A stretch of DNA of 64,000 bases from an uncultured beta proteobacterium (GCA_903886275.1 CAISLN010000083.1:97795-161794); one strand, 5' to 3'. Numbered from the stretch's first letter, positions 8,685 to 19,424 are shown. Numbers and translations are program-made. Notes: generated by a model not told the origin, from the sequence alone.

Positions 8685-10703
8685 CTACTTGAGCCAAACG
8701 AAGTACGTCATCATGACGAACACGCCCAGAATCATGACCAAGGCATAGTGGTACAGATAGCCGGTCTGCAGCTTGCGCACGCCGCCCGACACCCATCCCA
8801 CCAATTTCCAGGAACCGTTCACCAAGGCGCCGTCGATCAGCATCTGGTCGCCGCGCTTCCACAAGACATTTCCCAGTGCACGCGCACCACGGGCCAGCAC
8901 GTTCTCGTTGAACCAGTCCAGGTAGTACTTGTTTTCCAGCAGCGTGTAGAGAGGCAAGGCGGCCTTCTTGATCGCTGTCGGCAAGGCCGGGTTGACCATG
9001 TACATGTAATAGGACAGAGCCACGCCAGAGATTGCCAACCACAGGGGGGCACTGGTCAGGGAGTGAATGGCCATCTGCACCGGGCCGTGGAAGGCATGGG
9101 CCAGCTCTTCCATGGCAGGGTGCTTCACGGCGTCGATCACGATCGCGCCCTTGAAGAACTCACCAAACAGCATGGGCTCTATGGTCAGGAAGCCAATGAT
9201 CACCGAGGGAATCGCCAACAGCACCAGCGGCACCCACACCACCCAAGGGGATTCGTGCGGCTTGTTGTCATGGCCGTGGTGGCCATGGTCATCATGTCCA
9301 TGGTGGGCATCCGGATTCTGATCGAACCGCTCCTTGCCATGGAACACCAGGAAGTACATGCGAAAGGAATAGAAGGCGGTGACAAACACACCGGCCAGCA
9401 CGGCGAAGTGGGCAAACCCGGCGCCCGGCAGATGGCTCTCAGCCACTGCTTCGATGATGCTGTCTTTGGAGTAGAAACCGGCGAAGAACGGCGTGCCGAT
9501 CAGGGCCAGCGAACCCAATAGCGAGGTCATCCAGGTAATGGGCATGTACTTGCGCAGGCCACCCATCCAGCGGATGTCTTGGTTGTGGTGGCAGCCCATG
9601 ATGACGGAGCCAGCTCCCAGGAACAACAGGGCCTTGAAGAAGGCATGCGTCATCAGGTGGAACACGGCCACCGAGTAGGCGGAGGCGCCCAGGGCCACGG
9701 TCATATAACCCAGTTGCGACAGGGTGGAATAGGCCACCACGCGCTTAATGTCGTTCTGGATGATGCCCAGAAAGCCCATGAACAGCGCGGTGATGGCACC
9801 TATGACCAGCACGAAGTTCAGCGCCGTCTCGCTCAGCTCAAACAGCGGCGACATGCGCGCCACCATAAAGATACCGGCCGTCACCATGGTGGCAGCGTGG
9901 ATCAGTGCGGAGATGGGGGTTGGGCCTTCCATCGAGTCGGGCAACCAGACATGCAGCGGGAACTGGGCCGATTTGCCCATGGCACCGATAAACAGGCAGA
10001 TGCAGATCACGGTGACCAGCATCCAGTCGGTGCCAGGAAACAGCAGCGCCGACAGTTCAACTTTTTTGCCAAACACTTCTGCGTAGTTCAGCGTGCCGGC
10101 AAAGGCCACGATCAGACCGATGCCCAGGATGAAGCCGAAGTCACCGACACGGTTGACCAAGAAGGCCTTCATGTTGGCGAAAATAGCGGTGGGCTTGTTG
10201 TACCAAAAGCCGATCAGCAAATAGGACACCAGGCCCACAGCTTCCCAACCGAAGAAGAGCTGCAGCAAGTTGTTGCTCATCACCAGCATCAGCATGGAGA
10301 AGGTGAACAAGGATATGTAGGCGAAGAAGCGGTTGTAGCCCTCGTCCTCATGCATATAGCCCACCGTGTAGAGGTGGACCATCAAGGAGACAAAGGTCAC
10401 CACGCACATCATCATGGCGGTCAGGCCATCGACCAAAAAGCCCACTTCCATCTTCAGGCCACCCACCGACATCCAGGTGTAGAGGGTTTCGTTGAAGCGG
10501 GCGCCGTCTTGCACCACGCTCAAGAGCGTCAGGACCGACAGCACAAAGGCCACCAGCACGCCCAAAATAGTGAGCGTGTGGCTGCCCACGCGTCCGATGC
10601 GGTTGCCACCGAATTGGGTGCCCAGCACACCGGCCAGCACAGAGCCGACAAGCGGCGCGAGAGGAACCCAGATGAGGGTTGAAGCGGAAAGGGTTTGAGA
10701 CAT
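8685..10703 (-). CDS. nuoL: NADH-quinone oxidoreductase subunit L
   Basis: A 672-residue antiporter-like subunit, the largest of the three. It contains the core LFFGWEAVGLVSYLLIGFW (TM5 Glu), KSAQFPLHVWLPDSMEGPTP (Lys and the H/W/P motif) and VVAYSTLSQLGYM, plus the long C-terminal extension that carries the lateral helix along the membrane arm. A His/Asp-rich insert (HHGHDDHGHHGHD) lies between TM segments near residue 500 and could bind metal, though such inserts are variable. The start MSQTL at 10703 is chosen because the upstream in-frame extension falls in the intergenic repeat. Confidence 0.96.
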   Translation of the reverse strand: MSQTLSASTLIWVPLAPLVGSVLAGVLGTQFGGNRIGRVGSHTLTILGVLVAFVLSVLTLLSVVQDGARFNETLYTWMSVGGLKMEVGFLVDGLTAMMMCVVTFVSLMVHLYTVGYMHEDEGYNRFFAYISLFTFSMLMLVMSNNLLQLFFGWEAVGLVSYLLIGFWYNKPTAIFANMKAFLVNRVGDFGFILGIGLIVAFAGTLNYAEVFGKKVELSALLFPGTDWMLVTVICICLFIGAMGKSAQFPLHVWLPDSMEGPTPISALIHAATMVTAGIFMVARMSPLFELSETALNFVLVIGAITALFMGFLGIIQNDIKRVVAYSTLSQLGYMTVALGASAYSVAVFHLMTHAFFKALLFLGAGSVIMGCHHNQDIRWMGGLRKYMPITWMTSLLGSLALIGTPFFAGFYSKDSIIEAVAESHLPGAGFAHFAVLAGVFVTAFYSFRMYFLVFHGKERFDQNPDAHHGHDDHGHHGHDNKPHESPWVVWVPLVLLAIPSVIIGFLTIEPMLFGEFFKGAIVIDAVKHPAMEELAHAFHGPVQMAIHSLTSAPLWLAISGVALSYYMYMVNPALPTAIKKAALPLYTLLENKYYLDWFNENVLARGARALGNVLWKRGDQMLIDGALVNGSWKLVGWVSGGVRKLQTGYLYHYALVMILGVFVMMTYFVWLK

Positions 10704-10794
10704 ATTTAGACCGCCCGTAGGGCCGCCCCAAGGGCGGGATGCGCCCCCTCGGGGGGCAGCGAATACACGAAGTGAGAAGCGTGGGGGCTCATTT
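10704..10794. repeat. GC-rich interspersed intergenic repeat between nuoK and nuoL
   Basis: This 91-base gap holds, read on the minus strand, GCCCCCACGCTTCTCACTTC, then CGCTGCCCCCCGAGGGGGCG, then CCCGCCCTTGGGGCGG. These are several short inverted repeats, including CCCCC/GGGGG arms. I recall closely similar sequence as a common intergenic repeat in Comamonadaceae genomes (established knowledge, not checked). It separates two genes that are close or overlapping in most nuo operons, and could form strong RNA hairpins in the operon mRNA. No second copy was noticed in this window. Confidence 0.6.
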
Positions 10795-11103
10795 CTATCC
10801 CTTGAGCGAGTTGAGTTCGTCGACGTTGATGCTGGACTTGTTGCGAAACAGCAGGACCAGAATCGCCAGACCGATGGCGGATTCCGCAGCGGCAACCGTC
10901 AGAATAAAGAACACAAAAATCTGACCGTGCATGTCATGCAGGTAATAGGAGAAGGCAACAAAGTTGGTGTTCACCGCCAGCAACATCAGCTCCAGGGCCA
11001 TCAGCAACACAATCAGGTTGCGACGGTTCAGGAAAATGCCAACGATGGACATGGCGAACAAAATGGCGCCCAACGCCAGAAAGTGACCGAGTGTGAGTGT
11101 CAT
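10795..11103 (-). CDS. nuoK: NADH-quinone oxidoreductase subunit K
   Basis: A 102-residue inner-membrane protein with three transmembrane helices, the MrpC-like subunit of complex I. The Glu in [13 protein letters not shown] (about 36) and the Glu in [11 protein letters not shown] (about 72) are the conserved membrane acidic residues of the proton path. The start overlaps the nuoJ stop by four bases. The 91-base gap to nuoL is filled by a repeat. Confidence 0.97.
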   Translation of the reverse strand: MTLTLGHFLALGAILFAMSIVGIFLNRRNLIVLLMALELMLLAVNTNFVAFSYYLHDMHGQIFVFFILTVAAAESAIGLAILVLLFRNKSSINVDELNSLKG

Positions 11104-11738
11104 GCTTTTGCCTCTGGTGCAGCTTCAGGTGCTGGCTCTGCGGCCGGCTTGGTGGCCTCCATCTTAAGAACCACCATGCGATCTTTGGCCTTGGCCCGCA
11201 CTTGCACACCGGCGCTGACGTGCTTGCTGTCCTTGCGGGCGCGCAGCGTCAGGGCGATGGCGGCGATCATGGCCACCAGCAAAATGGCCGCAGCCACTTC
11301 CAGCGGATAAACGTATTGGGTGAACAGCACCTTGCCCAACTCTTTGGTGTTGGAAACCGCAGGCTCGGACACCAGCGGCGCGGTACCCTCGGGGGTGTGA
11401 AATCCCATGGTGACACCGGCCATCTCCAGCGCAATCACCACACCGACGACGGCGGCAAACGGGAAATGCTTCCAGAAGCCGTGGCGCAGGCTTTCGACGT
11501 TCACGTCCATCATCATGACGACAAACAGGAACAACACCATCACCGCGCCCACATAGACCAGCACCAAGACGATGGAGAGAAACTCCGCCTTGAGCAGCAT
11601 CCAGATCATGGCCGCCTGGAAAAAGGTCAGCACCAAGAACAACACGGCTTGAACCGGGTTGCGGGCGGTGATGACCCGGAAGGCTGCAAACAGCAGCACC
11701 GTGGAAAACACGTAAAAAAGACCGGTCGTGACATTCAT
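11100..11738 (-). CDS. nuoJ: NADH-quinone oxidoreductase subunit J
   Basis: A 212-residue membrane subunit with about five helices. The opening [22 protein letters not shown] and [17 protein letters not shown] are family hallmarks; the latter holds the pi-bulge helix region linked to coupling. The C-terminal ~40 residues are a soluble Ala/Glu/Pro-rich tail ([15 protein letters not shown]) longer than in E. coli (184 residues). It overlaps nuoK by four bases. Confidence 0.96.
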   Translation of the reverse strand: MNVTTGLFYVFSTVLLFAAFRVITARNPVQAVLFLVLTFFQAAMIWMLLKAEFLSIVLVLVYVGAVMVLFLFVVMMMDVNVESLRHGFWKHFPFAAVVGVVIALEMAGVTMGFHTPEGTAPLVSEPAVSNTKELGKVLFTQYVYPLEVAAAILLVAMIAAIALTLRARKDSKHVSAGVQVRAKAKDRMVVLKMEATKPAAEPAPEAAPEAKA

Positions 11739-11762
11739 ATTTACATTCTTTCTGCCAGGGTC

Positions 11763-12284
11763 TTAGCGGTACTTGGCGTCCGCCTGCTTGGCCGCAGCGA
11801 TCTGGGGCTCGTAACGATCACCGACTGCCAAGAGCATTTCCTTGGTGAAGTAGAGATCGCCACGCTTTTCGCCGTGGTATTCGAGGATGTGCGTTTCGAC
11901 AATCGAGTCCACCGGGCAGCTCTCTTCGCAAAAGCCACAGAAAATACACTTGGTCAGGTCGATGTCGTAGCGCGAGGTGCGGCGTGAACCATCGGCGCGG
12001 ACTTCGGACTCGATGGTGATGGCCATGGCCGGGCACACGGCCTCGCACAGCTTGCAGGCGATGCAACGCTCTTCGCCATTCTCATAGCGACGCAGCGCAT
12101 GCAGGCCCCGAAAACGCGGCGACAGCGGCGTCTTTTCTTCGGGGAACTGGATGGTGACCTTGCGGCGAAACAGGTAGCGACCGGTCAGTGCCAAGCCCTT
12201 GAACAACTCCACCAGCAAGAAGCTGTAGAGAAAGTCCTTGAGGGAAAACACCGAAGGCGTGCGGGGTACAAAATGGTTGGACAT
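11763..12284 (-). CDS. nuoI: NADH-quinone oxidoreductase subunit I (8Fe ferredoxin)
   Basis: A 173-residue peripheral-arm protein with two 4Fe-4S motifs: [12 protein letters not shown] (about 75-86) and [12 protein letters not shown] (about 114-125). It carries electrons from NuoG to NuoB (clusters N6a and N6b). The N-terminal amphipathic segment ([17 protein letters not shown]) docks it to the membrane arm. The ATG at 12284 has AGGAT upstream; an in-frame GTG 15 bases earlier lies against the nuoH stop and is less likely. Confidence 0.97.
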   Translation of the reverse strand: MSNHFVPRTPSVFSLKDFLYSFLLVELFKGLALTGRYLFRRKVTIQFPEEKTPLSPRFRGLHALRRYENGEERCIACKLCEAVCPAMAITIESEVRADGSRRTSRYDIDLTKCIFCGFCEESCPVDSIVETHILEYHGEKRGDLYFTKEMLLAVGDRYEPQIAAAKQADAKYR

Positions 12285-12295
12285 GGGGTAATCCT

Positions 12296-13372
12296 TCACT
12301 TCCAGATGTTGAAGGAGGTTTGCATCCAGATGCCCACCACGGTCAGCCAGACCAGTGTCAACGGAATGAACACCTTCCAGCCCAGGCGCATCACCTGGTC
12401 ATAACGGAAGCGGGGGAAGGTGGCACGCACCCAGATAAAGAAGCTCACCACCAAGAAGGCCTTGGCACCGAGCCAGATCCAGCCGGGGATGAACTCCAGC
12501 GCAGCAAACGGTGACAGCCAGCCGCCCAGGAACATGACGGTGGCCAGCATGGAGATCAGCCACATATTGGCGTACTCGGCCAGGTAGAACATGGCGTAGG
12601 ACATACCGGAGTACTCCACCATGTGACCGGCCACGATTTCGGCTTCGCCTTCGACCACGTCAAACGGGTGGCGGTTGGTTTCGGCCAGGCCGGAGATGAT
12701 GTAGATCACAAAGATCGGCAGCAAGGGCAGCCAGTTCCAGGACAGAAAGCCCATGCCGGCCTCTGCGAACTGGCCCTTGCCCTGCACCAGCACGATGTCG
12801 GTCATGTTCATGCTTCCGGTCACCATCAACACCACCACCAGGCAAAAGCCCATGGCAATTTCATAGCTCACCATTTGTGCCGAGGCACGGATGGCGCCCA
12901 GGAAGGCGTACTTGGAGTTGGAGGCCCAGCCGGAGATGACCACGCCGTAAACTTCCATCGAGGCAATCGCCATCACATAGAGCAGGCCGGCATTCACATT
13001 GGCCAGTGCCTGGTCGGGACCGAAAGGCACCACCGCCCATGCGGCCATGGCCGGCATGATGGTCAGCACCGGGCCGATAAAGAACAGTCCCTTGCTGGCG
13101 GCCGTAGGCACCAGAATTTCTTTGGTCAGCAGCTTCATCGCATCGGCGATGGGCTGCAGCAAGCCCCAGGGACCCACACGATTCGGTCCGAGGCGCACCT
13201 GCATCCAGCCCAGGAACTTGCGCTCCCACAGCGTGGTGTAGGCCACAGCACCCATCAGGGGCAGCACCACGGCAACGATCTTGATCAGGGTCCAGAGAAT
13301 GGGCCAGGCCAGGGCCGCCCACCAGGCTTGCGACAGCAGACCTGCGCCCGCGTTGAAGAGGGTATCGATCAT
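12296..13372 (-). CDS. nuoH: NADH-quinone oxidoreductase subunit H
   Basis: A 358-residue membrane subunit with about eight helices, forming the quinone tunnel next to NuoB and NuoD. Hallmarks are [21 protein letters not shown] with the conserved Glu/Arg, the loop [20 protein letters not shown] with its acidic E-channel residues, and [13 protein letters not shown] near the end. The start overlaps the nuoG stop (ATGA). Confidence 0.97.
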   Translation of the reverse strand: MIDTLFNAGAGLLSQAWWAALAWPILWTLIKIVAVVLPLMGAVAYTTLWERKFLGWMQVRLGPNRVGPWGLLQPIADAMKLLTKEILVPTAASKGLFFIGPVLTIMPAMAAWAVVPFGPDQALANVNAGLLYVMAIASMEVYGVVISGWASNSKYAFLGAIRASAQMVSYEIAMGFCLVVVLMVTGSMNMTDIVLVQGKGQFAEAGMGFLSWNWLPLLPIFVIYIISGLAETNRHPFDVVEGEAEIVAGHMVEYSGMSYAMFYLAEYANMWLISMLATVMFLGGWLSPFAALEFIPGWIWLGAKAFLVVSFFIWVRATFPRFRYDQVMRLGWKVFIPLTLVWLTVVGIWMQTSFNIWK

Positions 13373-15507
13373 GCCAGTGCCTCCTGTGCGCAGGGCATCG
13401 CCACAGCCGCGCGCCCATCAGCCGTCAACTGCAAGGAGGTGGCCCTGCGTACCATACCGTCCAATTGGTAAATTGCCGCCACGACCGGCTCGGACACGGC
13501 CGGGCTCAGGTCAATCGCCGCCTTGCTCACATTGCCCAGACTTGCTGCCGGAGCAAACTCGGGGACGCCCGCCGGATGCATGGCGACCAGCACCTCTTGC
13601 GCGGAGTCGAAATCAAAACCGGGCAGACCCAGCAGATTGGCCAGCACGCGTATCACCTTCCATGCCGGACGGGCTTCACCGGCCGGGCGCACCACAGCGT
13701 GGAAGCTTTGCACACGGCCTTCGGCATTGACGAAGGTACCGGCGGTTTCGGTGAACGGGGCAATCGGCAGCAACACGTCGCTGAAGTCCATATTGGCCTT
13801 GAAGGCGCTCAGCGTGACCACCATGTCGGCCTTGGCCAACGCCAGCACAGACAGGGCACCTGCGGCACTGTCAAACACCGGCTCGGTATGCAGCAGGATC
13901 GCAGCCTTGAGGCCACCGGACAGCATCTGGCCAGCGTTGAGTCCACCGGCTCCTGGTACGGCACCGGCGAGTTGGGCGCCCACGGTATTGGCGGCCTCGG
14001 TCAGGTAACCGACAGTGGCACCCGTTTGTTCTGCCATCCAGTTGGCCAGCGCCAGCAGGCTGGAAGCCTTGGCGTGGTGGGCTGCGGCATTGCCCAGCAA
14101 AATGGCCTTGCGTTCGCCGCCCAGCAGGCTGGTGGCGATGGCTTTCGCCTGTGCAGTCACATTGCCAACGGCAGGAGCTGCAACGCCCTTTTCAGCAGCA
14201 ATGGCAGCGGCAATATCGGCCAGCGCCTGCACCCAGTGCGACGAAGGCACATTCAGTACGTTCTCCACCGGCAGAGCCCAGTCAAACGACTGCGCGTTGA
14301 GTGCACTGACCTGGCAACCGAGCTTGGCGGCCTGGCGAATGCGCTGTGCAAACAGGGGATGGTCCTTGCGCAGGTTGGAACCTACCACCAGCACACGCTC
14401 CAGATGGGTGAGCGAGGCAATTGGAGTGCCCAGGTAACGGGCCCGGCCTGAGGCTTCGAACTCGGCATTGCGCAGACGGTAGTCGATATTTTCGCTGCCC
14501 AGGGCGCGCACAAAGGCGCCGGCCAAGTGCAACTCTTCGAGCGTGCTGTGCGGGCTGACCAGGGCACCAATGGATGCGGCGCCATGGTCGGCCTTGATCT
14601 GCTTGAGGCCATTGGCCACATATTCGAGCGCGGTCTGCCAGTCCACCGTCTTCCACTCGCCGCCCTGCTTGAGCATGGGCGCGTTCAGGCGCTCGGCGCT
14701 GTTGAGCGCTTCATAAGAGAAGCGGTCGCGGTCGGCAATCCAGCATTCGTTAACGGCTTCGTTTTCCAAGGGCACCACGCGCAGCACCTTGTTGTTCTTG
14801 ACCTGGATGATCAGGTTGGAACCGGTGGAGTCATGCGGGCTGACCGACTTGCGACGCGACAGTTCCCAGGTGCGGGCGCTGTAGCGGAAAGGCTTGCTGG
14901 TGAGAGCGCCCACCGGGCAGATGTCGATCATGTTGCCCGAGAGTTCGGAGTCCACCGACAGGCCGACAAAGGTTTCGATCTCGGTGTGCTCACCGCGGTT
15001 GGACATGCCCAGCTCCATCACGCCGGCAACTTCCTGGCCAAAACGCACGCAGCGTGTGCAGTGGATGCAACGGCTCATCTCTTCCATGGAGATCAGCGGG
15101 CCGACTTCCTTGTGGAAGACCACGCGCTTTTCTTCCTCGTAGCGCGAGTTAGAGGCTCCGTAGCCCACGGCCAGATCCTGCAACTGGCATTCGCCACCCT
15201 GGTCGCAGATGGGGCAATCGAGCGGGTGGTTGATGAGCAAAAACTCCATCACCGACTTTTGTGCCTTGATCGCCTTGTCACTCTTGGTGCGCACAATCAT
15301 GCCCTGGGTCACAGGCGTGGCGCAGGCAGGCATGGGTTTGGGCATCTTCTCCACATCAACCAGGCACATGCGGCAGTTGGCCGCAATGCTGAGCTTCTTG
15401 TGGTAACAAAAATGGGGAATATAGGTTCCAGCTTTGTCGGCCGCATGCATCACCATGCTGCCTTCAGAGATTTCTACCTTCTTACCGTCGAGTTCGATTT
15501 CAATCAT
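13369..15507 (-). CDS. nuoG: NADH-quinone oxidoreductase subunit G
   Basis: A 712-residue iron-sulphur protein of the peripheral arm. The N-terminus is a 2Fe-2S ferredoxin domain ([15 protein letters not shown]...CATPV), then [18 protein letters not shown] (His/Cys ligands of N5), [10 protein letters not shown] and CPVGAL for 4Fe-4S clusters. The rest is a molybdopterin-oxidoreductase-like domain without catalytic cofactor. It is shorter than E. coli NuoG (~908 residues), as is usual for alpha/beta-type complex I. The SRYEEEKR linker and all N-terminal cluster ligands are present. Confidence 0.96.
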   Translation of the reverse strand: MIEIELDGKKVEISEGSMVMHAADKAGTYIPHFCYHKKLSIAANCRMCLVDVEKMPKPMPACATPVTQGMIVRTKSDKAIKAQKSVMEFLLINHPLDCPICDQGGECQLQDLAVGYGASNSRYEEEKRVVFHKEVGPLISMEEMSRCIHCTRCVRFGQEVAGVMELGMSNRGEHTEIETFVGLSVDSELSGNMIDICPVGALTSKPFRYSARTWELSRRKSVSPHDSTGSNLIIQVKNNKVLRVVPLENEAVNECWIADRDRFSYEALNSAERLNAPMLKQGGEWKTVDWQTALEYVANGLKQIKADHGAASIGALVSPHSTLEELHLAGAFVRALGSENIDYRLRNAEFEASGRARYLGTPIASLTHLERVLVVGSNLRKDHPLFAQRIRQAAKLGCQVSALNAQSFDWALPVENVLNVPSSHWVQALADIAAAIAAEKGVAAPAVGNVTAQAKAIATSLLGGERKAILLGNAAAHHAKASSLLALANWMAEQTGATVGYLTEAANTVGAQLAGAVPGAGGLNAGQMLSGGLKAAILLHTEPVFDSAAGALSVLALAKADMVVTLSAFKANMDFSDVLLPIAPFTETAGTFVNAEGRVQSFHAVVRPAGEARPAWKVIRVLANLLGLPGFDFDSAQEVLVAMHPAGVPEFAPAASLGNVSKAAIDLSPAVSEPVVAAIYQLDGMVRRATSLQLTADGRAAVAMPCAQEALA

Positions 15508-15521
15508 GCTTTTTGACCCGG

Positions 15522-16898
15522 TCAGACACTGGCCGTGACCATGCAGGTCTTGTGCTCAATGTGGTGCACAAATTCGTGCCGGAAATGCTTGATCATGGCG
15601 CGCACCGGCATGGCCGCTGCGTCGCCCAGGGCGCAGATGGTGCGGCCCATGATGTTCTCGGCCACGTTGTCCAGCAGGTCCAGATCGGCGGCGCGACCCT
15701 GGCCGCCCTCAATGCGATCGACCACACGCGACAACCAGCCCGTGCCTTCGCGGCAGGGCGTGCACTGGCCACAGGACTCGTGGGCATAAAAGTAGCTCAG
15801 ACGCTGCAGGGCCTTGACCATGCAACGGCTGTCGTCGATGACAATGACCGCGCCCGAACCCAGCATGGAGCCGGCCTTGGCAATCGAGTCGTAGTCCATG
15901 GTGCATTCCATGATGATGGACGCAGGCAACACCGGCGAAGAAGATCCACCGGGGATGACGGCCTTCAGGGTACGGCCCTTGCGCACGCCACCGGCGAGTT
16001 CCAACAGCTTGGCAAACGGCGTACCCATGGGCACTTCGTAATTGCCGGGCAGCTCCACATCGCCGCTGACCGAGTAAATCTTGGTGCCGCCGTTGTTGGG
16101 CTTGCCGCATTCCAAATAGGCCTGGCCGCCGTTGCGAATGATCCAGGGAACGGCCGCGAAGGTTTCGGTGTTGTTGATGGTGGTGGGCTTGCCGTACATG
16201 CCAAAGCTGGCAGGAAACGGTGGCTTGAAGCGGGGTTGGCCCTTCTTTCCTTCGAGCGACTCCAGCAGCGCGGTTTCTTCGCCGCAGATATAGGCGCCAA
16301 AGCCGTGGGCTGCGTGCAATTGGAAGCTGAACTCGCCGCCCAGGATGTTGTCGCCCAGGTAACCGGCGGCCCGCGCCTCTTCCAGGGCTTCTTCGAAGCG
16401 GTCGTAGGAGGCAAAAATTTCGCCGTGGATGTAGTTGTAACCCACGCTCACGCCCATGGCGTAAGCGGCAATGATCATGCCCTCAATCACGATGTGCGGA
16501 TTGAATTGCAGAATGTCACGGTCCTTGCAGGTACCGGGTTCGCCTTCGTCGGAATTACAGACCAGGTATTTCTGACCCGGGAACTTGCGCGGCATGAAGC
16601 TCCACTTCAGGCCGGTGGGAAAACCCGCACCGCCGCGACCACGCAGGGCCGATTCCTTGACGGTGGCAATCACCTGGTCCTGGCTCATGCCCAGGAGGCC
16701 GGTCTCGGCATGGGGCGCTGCGCCATCTTTGCCCAGCACCTTGCGCAGGGCTGCATAGCCGCCGCGTGCTTCGTAGTCTTTCAGGCGCCAATTGGAGCCA
16801 TTGAGTCCGGCATAAATCTGCGGGTTGATGTGGCGGTCGTGAAAGCAGGTCTCTGCGCCGGTGGCGGCGAACTGGTCGATGATGTCCTGTGCGCTCAT
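15522..16898 (-). CDS. nuoF: NADH-quinone oxidoreductase subunit F (NADH/FMN site)
   Basis: A 458-residue subunit holding the NADH and FMN sites and one 4Fe-4S cluster. [13 protein letters not shown] is the FMN/NADH glycine-rich loop, [16 protein letters not shown] follows, and the cluster ligands are in [15 protein letters not shown] plus a distal Cys in [10 protein letters not shown]. Everything needed for hydride transfer is visible. The start overlaps the nuoE stop by four bases. Confidence 0.97.
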   Translation of the reverse strand: MSAQDIIDQFAATGAETCFHDRHINPQIYAGLNGSNWRLKDYEARGGYAALRKVLGKDGAAPHAETGLLGMSQDQVIATVKESALRGRGGAGFPTGLKWSFMPRKFPGQKYLVCNSDEGEPGTCKDRDILQFNPHIVIEGMIIAAYAMGVSVGYNYIHGEIFASYDRFEEALEEARAAGYLGDNILGGEFSFQLHAAHGFGAYICGEETALLESLEGKKGQPRFKPPFPASFGMYGKPTTINNTETFAAVPWIIRNGGQAYLECGKPNNGGTKIYSVSGDVELPGNYEVPMGTPFAKLLELAGGVRKGRTLKAVIPGGSSSPVLPASIIMECTMDYDSIAKAGSMLGSGAVIVIDDSRCMVKALQRLSYFYAHESCGQCTPCREGTGWLSRVVDRIEGGQGRAADLDLLDNVAENIMGRTICALGDAAAMPVRAMIKHFRHEFVHHIEHKTCMVTASV

Positions 16899-17386
16899 GC
16901 CTTGCCTTCCGCGGCACGGATGCCGTCAACCAACTGGTCGAGCTTGTCATTGGACATAAAGCTGCACATCTTGCGGTCATTCACCAGCAACACCGGAGAG
17001 TCGGCGCAGGCGCCCAAGCACTCGCTTTGTTGCAGGGTAAACAGGCCGTCCGTTGTGGTTTCACCCATATGGATGCCCAGTTTGTGCTCCAGATGGTGCA
17101 AGGCTTTTTGGCCGTCGCGCAACTGGCAGGGCAAATTGGTGCAGACATTGAGCTTGTACTTGCCAACCGGGCGCTGGTTGTACATGTTGTAGAAGGTGGT
17201 GACCTCGTGCACGGCCATGGGCGCCATGCCCAGGTAGTCGGCAATCACTTTTTCGCTGTCCGGGCTGACATGGCCCAGCTCCTGCTGGACGATACCCAAG
17301 CAGGCCATGACTGCGGACTGCTTGTGCTCTGCGGGGTACTTGGCAACTTCTTTGTCGAAGCGCGCTTTGGTAGCGTCGGAGATCAT
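16895..17386 (-). CDS. nuoE: NADH-quinone oxidoreductase subunit E
   Basis: A 163-residue thioredoxin-fold protein that binds the off-path 2Fe-2S cluster N1a. The ligands are in CTNLPCQL and CLGACADSP, spaced as in the family. It forms the NADH-dehydrogenase module with NuoF and NuoG. Four-base overlaps on both sides (with nuoD and nuoF) point to translational coupling. Confidence 0.97.
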   Translation of the reverse strand: MISDATKARFDKEVAKYPAEHKQSAVMACLGIVQQELGHVSPDSEKVIADYLGMAPMAVHEVTTFYNMYNQRPVGKYKLNVCTNLPCQLRDGQKALHHLEHKLGIHMGETTTDGLFTLQQSECLGACADSPVLLVNDRKMCSFMSNDKLDQLVDGIRAAEGKA

Positions 17387-18636
17387 CGATCAATCTCTCC
17401 AAAAACAATATCGATAGTGCCGATCACGGCGACGGCGTCGGCAATCATGTGCCCCGTGGCCAGCTCATTGAGAGCGGACAGGTGTACAAAGCCGGGCGGA
17501 CGAATCTTCAAACGGTAGGGCTTGTTAGCGCCATCGCTGACAATATAAATACCAAACTCACCCTTGGGATGCTCAACGGCGGCATAGGCCTCGCCTTCGG
17601 GTACACGGAAGCCTTCGGAGAAGAGCTTGAAGTGGTGGATCAGCTCTTCCATGCTGGTCTTCATGGACTCGCGCGAAGGCGGTGCGACCTTGTGGTTGTC
17701 GGTGATGACAGGGCCGGGGTTGGCACGCAGCCAGGTGACGCACTGCTTGATCAGTTCGTTGGACTGCTTCATCTCTTCCATGCGCACGAGATAGCGGTCG
17801 TACACGTCGCCGGTCTTGCCGACCGGGATGTCGAAGTCGAGCTGGTCATAGACCTCGTAGGGCTGCTTCTTGCGCAAATCCCAGGCAATGCCGGAACCAC
17901 GCAGCATGGGGCCGGTAAAGCCCAGGTTCAGGGCGCGCTCGGGCGTCACGATACCGATGTCCACGGTGCGCTGTTTCCAGATGCGGTTGTCGGTAAACAG
18001 CGTATGGTATTCGCCCAGCAACGTGGGAAAGCGCGTGGTGAAATCGGTGATGTAGTCCAGCAGTGAGCCCTGGCGGTTGCGGTTGAGCTCTTCGATACCC
18101 TTGGCGTTGCGGACCTTGCTGGCCTTGAACTGCGGCATGGTTTCGGGCAGGTCGCGGTACACGCCACCCGGACGGAAATAGGCCGCATGCATGCGCGCGC
18201 CGCTGACGGCCTCGTACATGTCAAACAGGTCTTCGCGTTCGCGAAAGGTGTAGATCAGGATGGTGGAGCTGCCCAGGTCATTGCCGTGCGAGCCCAACCA
18301 CATCAGGTGGTTCAGCAGGCGCGTGATTTCGGCAAACAGCACGCGTATATATTGCGCGCGAATCGGCACTTCAATACCCAGCAGCTTTTCGATAGCCAAA
18401 CAATAGGCATGCTCATTGCTCATCATCGACACATAGTCCAACCTATCCATGTAGGGCAGGGATTGGATATAGGTCTTGGTCTCGGCCAGCTTTTCGGTGG
18501 CGCGGTGCAACAGGCCGATGTGGGGGTCGGCGCGTTGAATGACTTCGCCATCGAGCTCCAGCACCAGGCGCAGCACACCGTGCGCTGCCGGATGCTGGGG
18601 ACCAAAATTTAGCGTGTAGTTTTTAATCTCGGCCAT
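17383..18636 (-). CDS. nuoD: NADH-quinone oxidoreductase subunit D (49 kDa)
   Basis: A 417-residue subunit that forms the quinone site with NuoB, related to the large subunit of NiFe hydrogenases. [20 protein letters not shown] near the N-terminus and [12 protein letters not shown] carry the His of the quinone headgroup site. The start [16 protein letters not shown] at 18636 is standard for the family. The first 12 codons and upstream bases are duplicated 129 bases upstream (see the repeat and small ORF), which may affect translation initiation. Confidence 0.97.
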   Translation of the reverse strand: MAEIKNYTLNFGPQHPAAHGVLRLVLELDGEVIQRADPHIGLLHRATEKLAETKTYIQSLPYMDRLDYVSMMSNEHAYCLAIEKLLGIEVPIRAQYIRVLFAEITRLLNHLMWLGSHGNDLGSSTILIYTFREREDLFDMYEAVSGARMHAAYFRPGGVYRDLPETMPQFKASKVRNAKGIEELNRNRQGSLLDYITDFTTRFPTLLGEYHTLFTDNRIWKQRTVDIGIVTPERALNLGFTGPMLRGSGIAWDLRKKQPYEVYDQLDFDIPVGKTGDVYDRYLVRMEEMKQSNELIKQCVTWLRANPGPVITDNHKVAPPSRESMKTSMEELIHHFKLFSEGFRVPEGEAYAAVEHPKGEFGIYIVSDGANKPYRLKIRPPGFVHLSALNELATGHMIADAVAVIGTIDIVFGEIDR

Positions 18637-18654
18637 TGCCTAAGCCTCTCGCGT
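18602..18654 (-). repeat. direct repeat copy 1: nuoD start region
   Basis: This 53-base stretch covers the nuoD start codon, its first 11 codons and the bases just upstream. It matches 18731-18783 at 50 of 53 positions by eye, in the same orientation, with weaker similarity for about ten more bases. The spacing between copies is 129 bases, a multiple of three. Confidence 0.95.
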
Positions 18655-18765
18655 GCTGTTGCTGCGCTGAATTTCGGTGCAGGCTGACTTCGCAATAGCG
18701 AAGTCAAGCACGCTCAGCGGGCGGCCGGAGCCAAAATTCAGCGTGTAGTTTTTAATCTCGGCCAT
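18640..18765 (-). CDS. 41-residue ORF with a duplicated NuoD N-terminus
   Basis: On the minus strand an ATG at 18763-18765 opens a 41-codon ORF ending TAG at 18640-18642. Its first 12 residues, [12 protein letters not shown], are identical to NuoD; the remainder (SGRPLSVLDFAIAKS and onward) is unrelated to NuoD. It is in the same frame as nuoD and stops three bases before the nuoD ATG. It could be a translated leader peptide coupled to nuoD, or simply a scar of a small duplication-insertion. No homologue is known to me. Whether it is translated cannot be judged here; the upstream bases contain no strong Shine-Dalgarno. Confidence 0.4.
   Translation of the reverse strand: MAEIKNYTLNFGSGRPLSVLDFAIAKSACTEIQRSNSTREA
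18685..18706 (-). other. 9-bp perfect hairpin inside the nuoC-nuoD spacer
   Basis: TGACTTCGC at 18685-18693 and GCGAAGTCA at 18698-18706 are perfect complements with a 4-base loop. No T run follows, so it is not an intrinsic terminator. It sits in the segment between the two copies of the nuoD start. Confidence 0.7.
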
Positions 18766-18783
18766 TACTTAAGCCTCTCGCGT
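18731..18783 (-). repeat. direct repeat copy 2: displaced nuoD start region
   Basis: Second copy of the 53-base sequence at 18602-18654, with three mismatches, placed between nuoC and nuoD. It carries its own ATG (18763-18765), giving the small ORF above. Confidence 0.95.
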
Positions 18784-18803
18784 ACGGTTGCTGTCGTGGT
18801 GGC

Positions 18804-19415
18804 TCATTTAGTCAGACCCCCGTATTTGTCTTCGCGGATCACACGCGGTGTGATCTCGCGCGCTTCGATAGTGACCGGTTGGTACACCACGCGCGCTGCT
18901 TCAGCGTCGTAGCGCATTTCCACATGGCCTTCGGCGGGGAAGTCCTTGCGAAAGGGATGTCCGATAAAGCCGTAGTCGGTGAGGATGCGGCGCAGGTCGT
19001 CGTGACCTTCGAACACAATGCCAAACAGGTCGAACGCTTCGCGCTCGAACCAGTTGGCCGAGCTCCAAAGCTTGCTCAATGAGGCAACGATAGGCATGCC
19101 ATCATCTGCCGCATACACCTTCAGGCGCAGGCGTTGGTTCAGCGACACCGACAGCAAATGCGAGACCGCGCAAAAGCGCAGGCCGTCATAGTCGCCGTTT
19201 TTGTATTCGGAGTAATCGACGCCACACAGGTCAATCAATTGCTCAAACTTGCAACCCACACTGTCGCGCAGCAGCTCGGCAGCAGCCAGGTAGTCGGCAG
19301 CGGCCACCACCAGAGTGACCTCACCCAGCGCTATCGATATGTTTAGCACCTTGTCACCCAGCGCAGCCAGCACGGCATCACGGGTCGCCTCGGGGCGAAC
19401 GGAATAAATGGTCAT
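18804..19415 (-). CDS. nuoC: NADH-quinone oxidoreductase subunit C (30 kDa)
   Basis: A 203-residue peripheral-arm subunit. [15 protein letters not shown] and the signature ERE(A)[18 protein letters not shown] with [13 protein letters not shown] are the conserved 30 kDa segments. It is separate from nuoD, unlike the fused NuoCD of E. coli. It has structural, not redox, function. The start is 9 bases after the nuoB stop. The unusually long (167-base) gap to nuoD contains the duplication. Confidence 0.97.
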   Translation of the reverse strand: MTIYSVRPEATRDAVLAALGDKVLNISIALGEVTLVVAAADYLAAAELLRDSVGCKFEQLIDLCGVDYSEYKNGDYDGLRFCAVSHLLSVSLNQRLRLKVYAADDGMPIVASLSKLWSSANWFEREAFDLFGIVFEGHDDLRRILTDYGFIGHPFRKDFPAEGHVEMRYDAEAARVVYQPVTIEAREITPRVIREDKYGGLTK

Positions 19416-19424
19416 GCTCTTCCT

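Noticed and set aside
15513..17192. Very long open frames on the plus strand opposite nuoF, nuoE and other nuo genes (also 7613-8692 and 9579-10682)
   Set aside because: They are mirror frames of high-GC genes, rich in His, Gln, Arg and Gly, with no recognisable domain, and they vanish at the ends of the sense genes.
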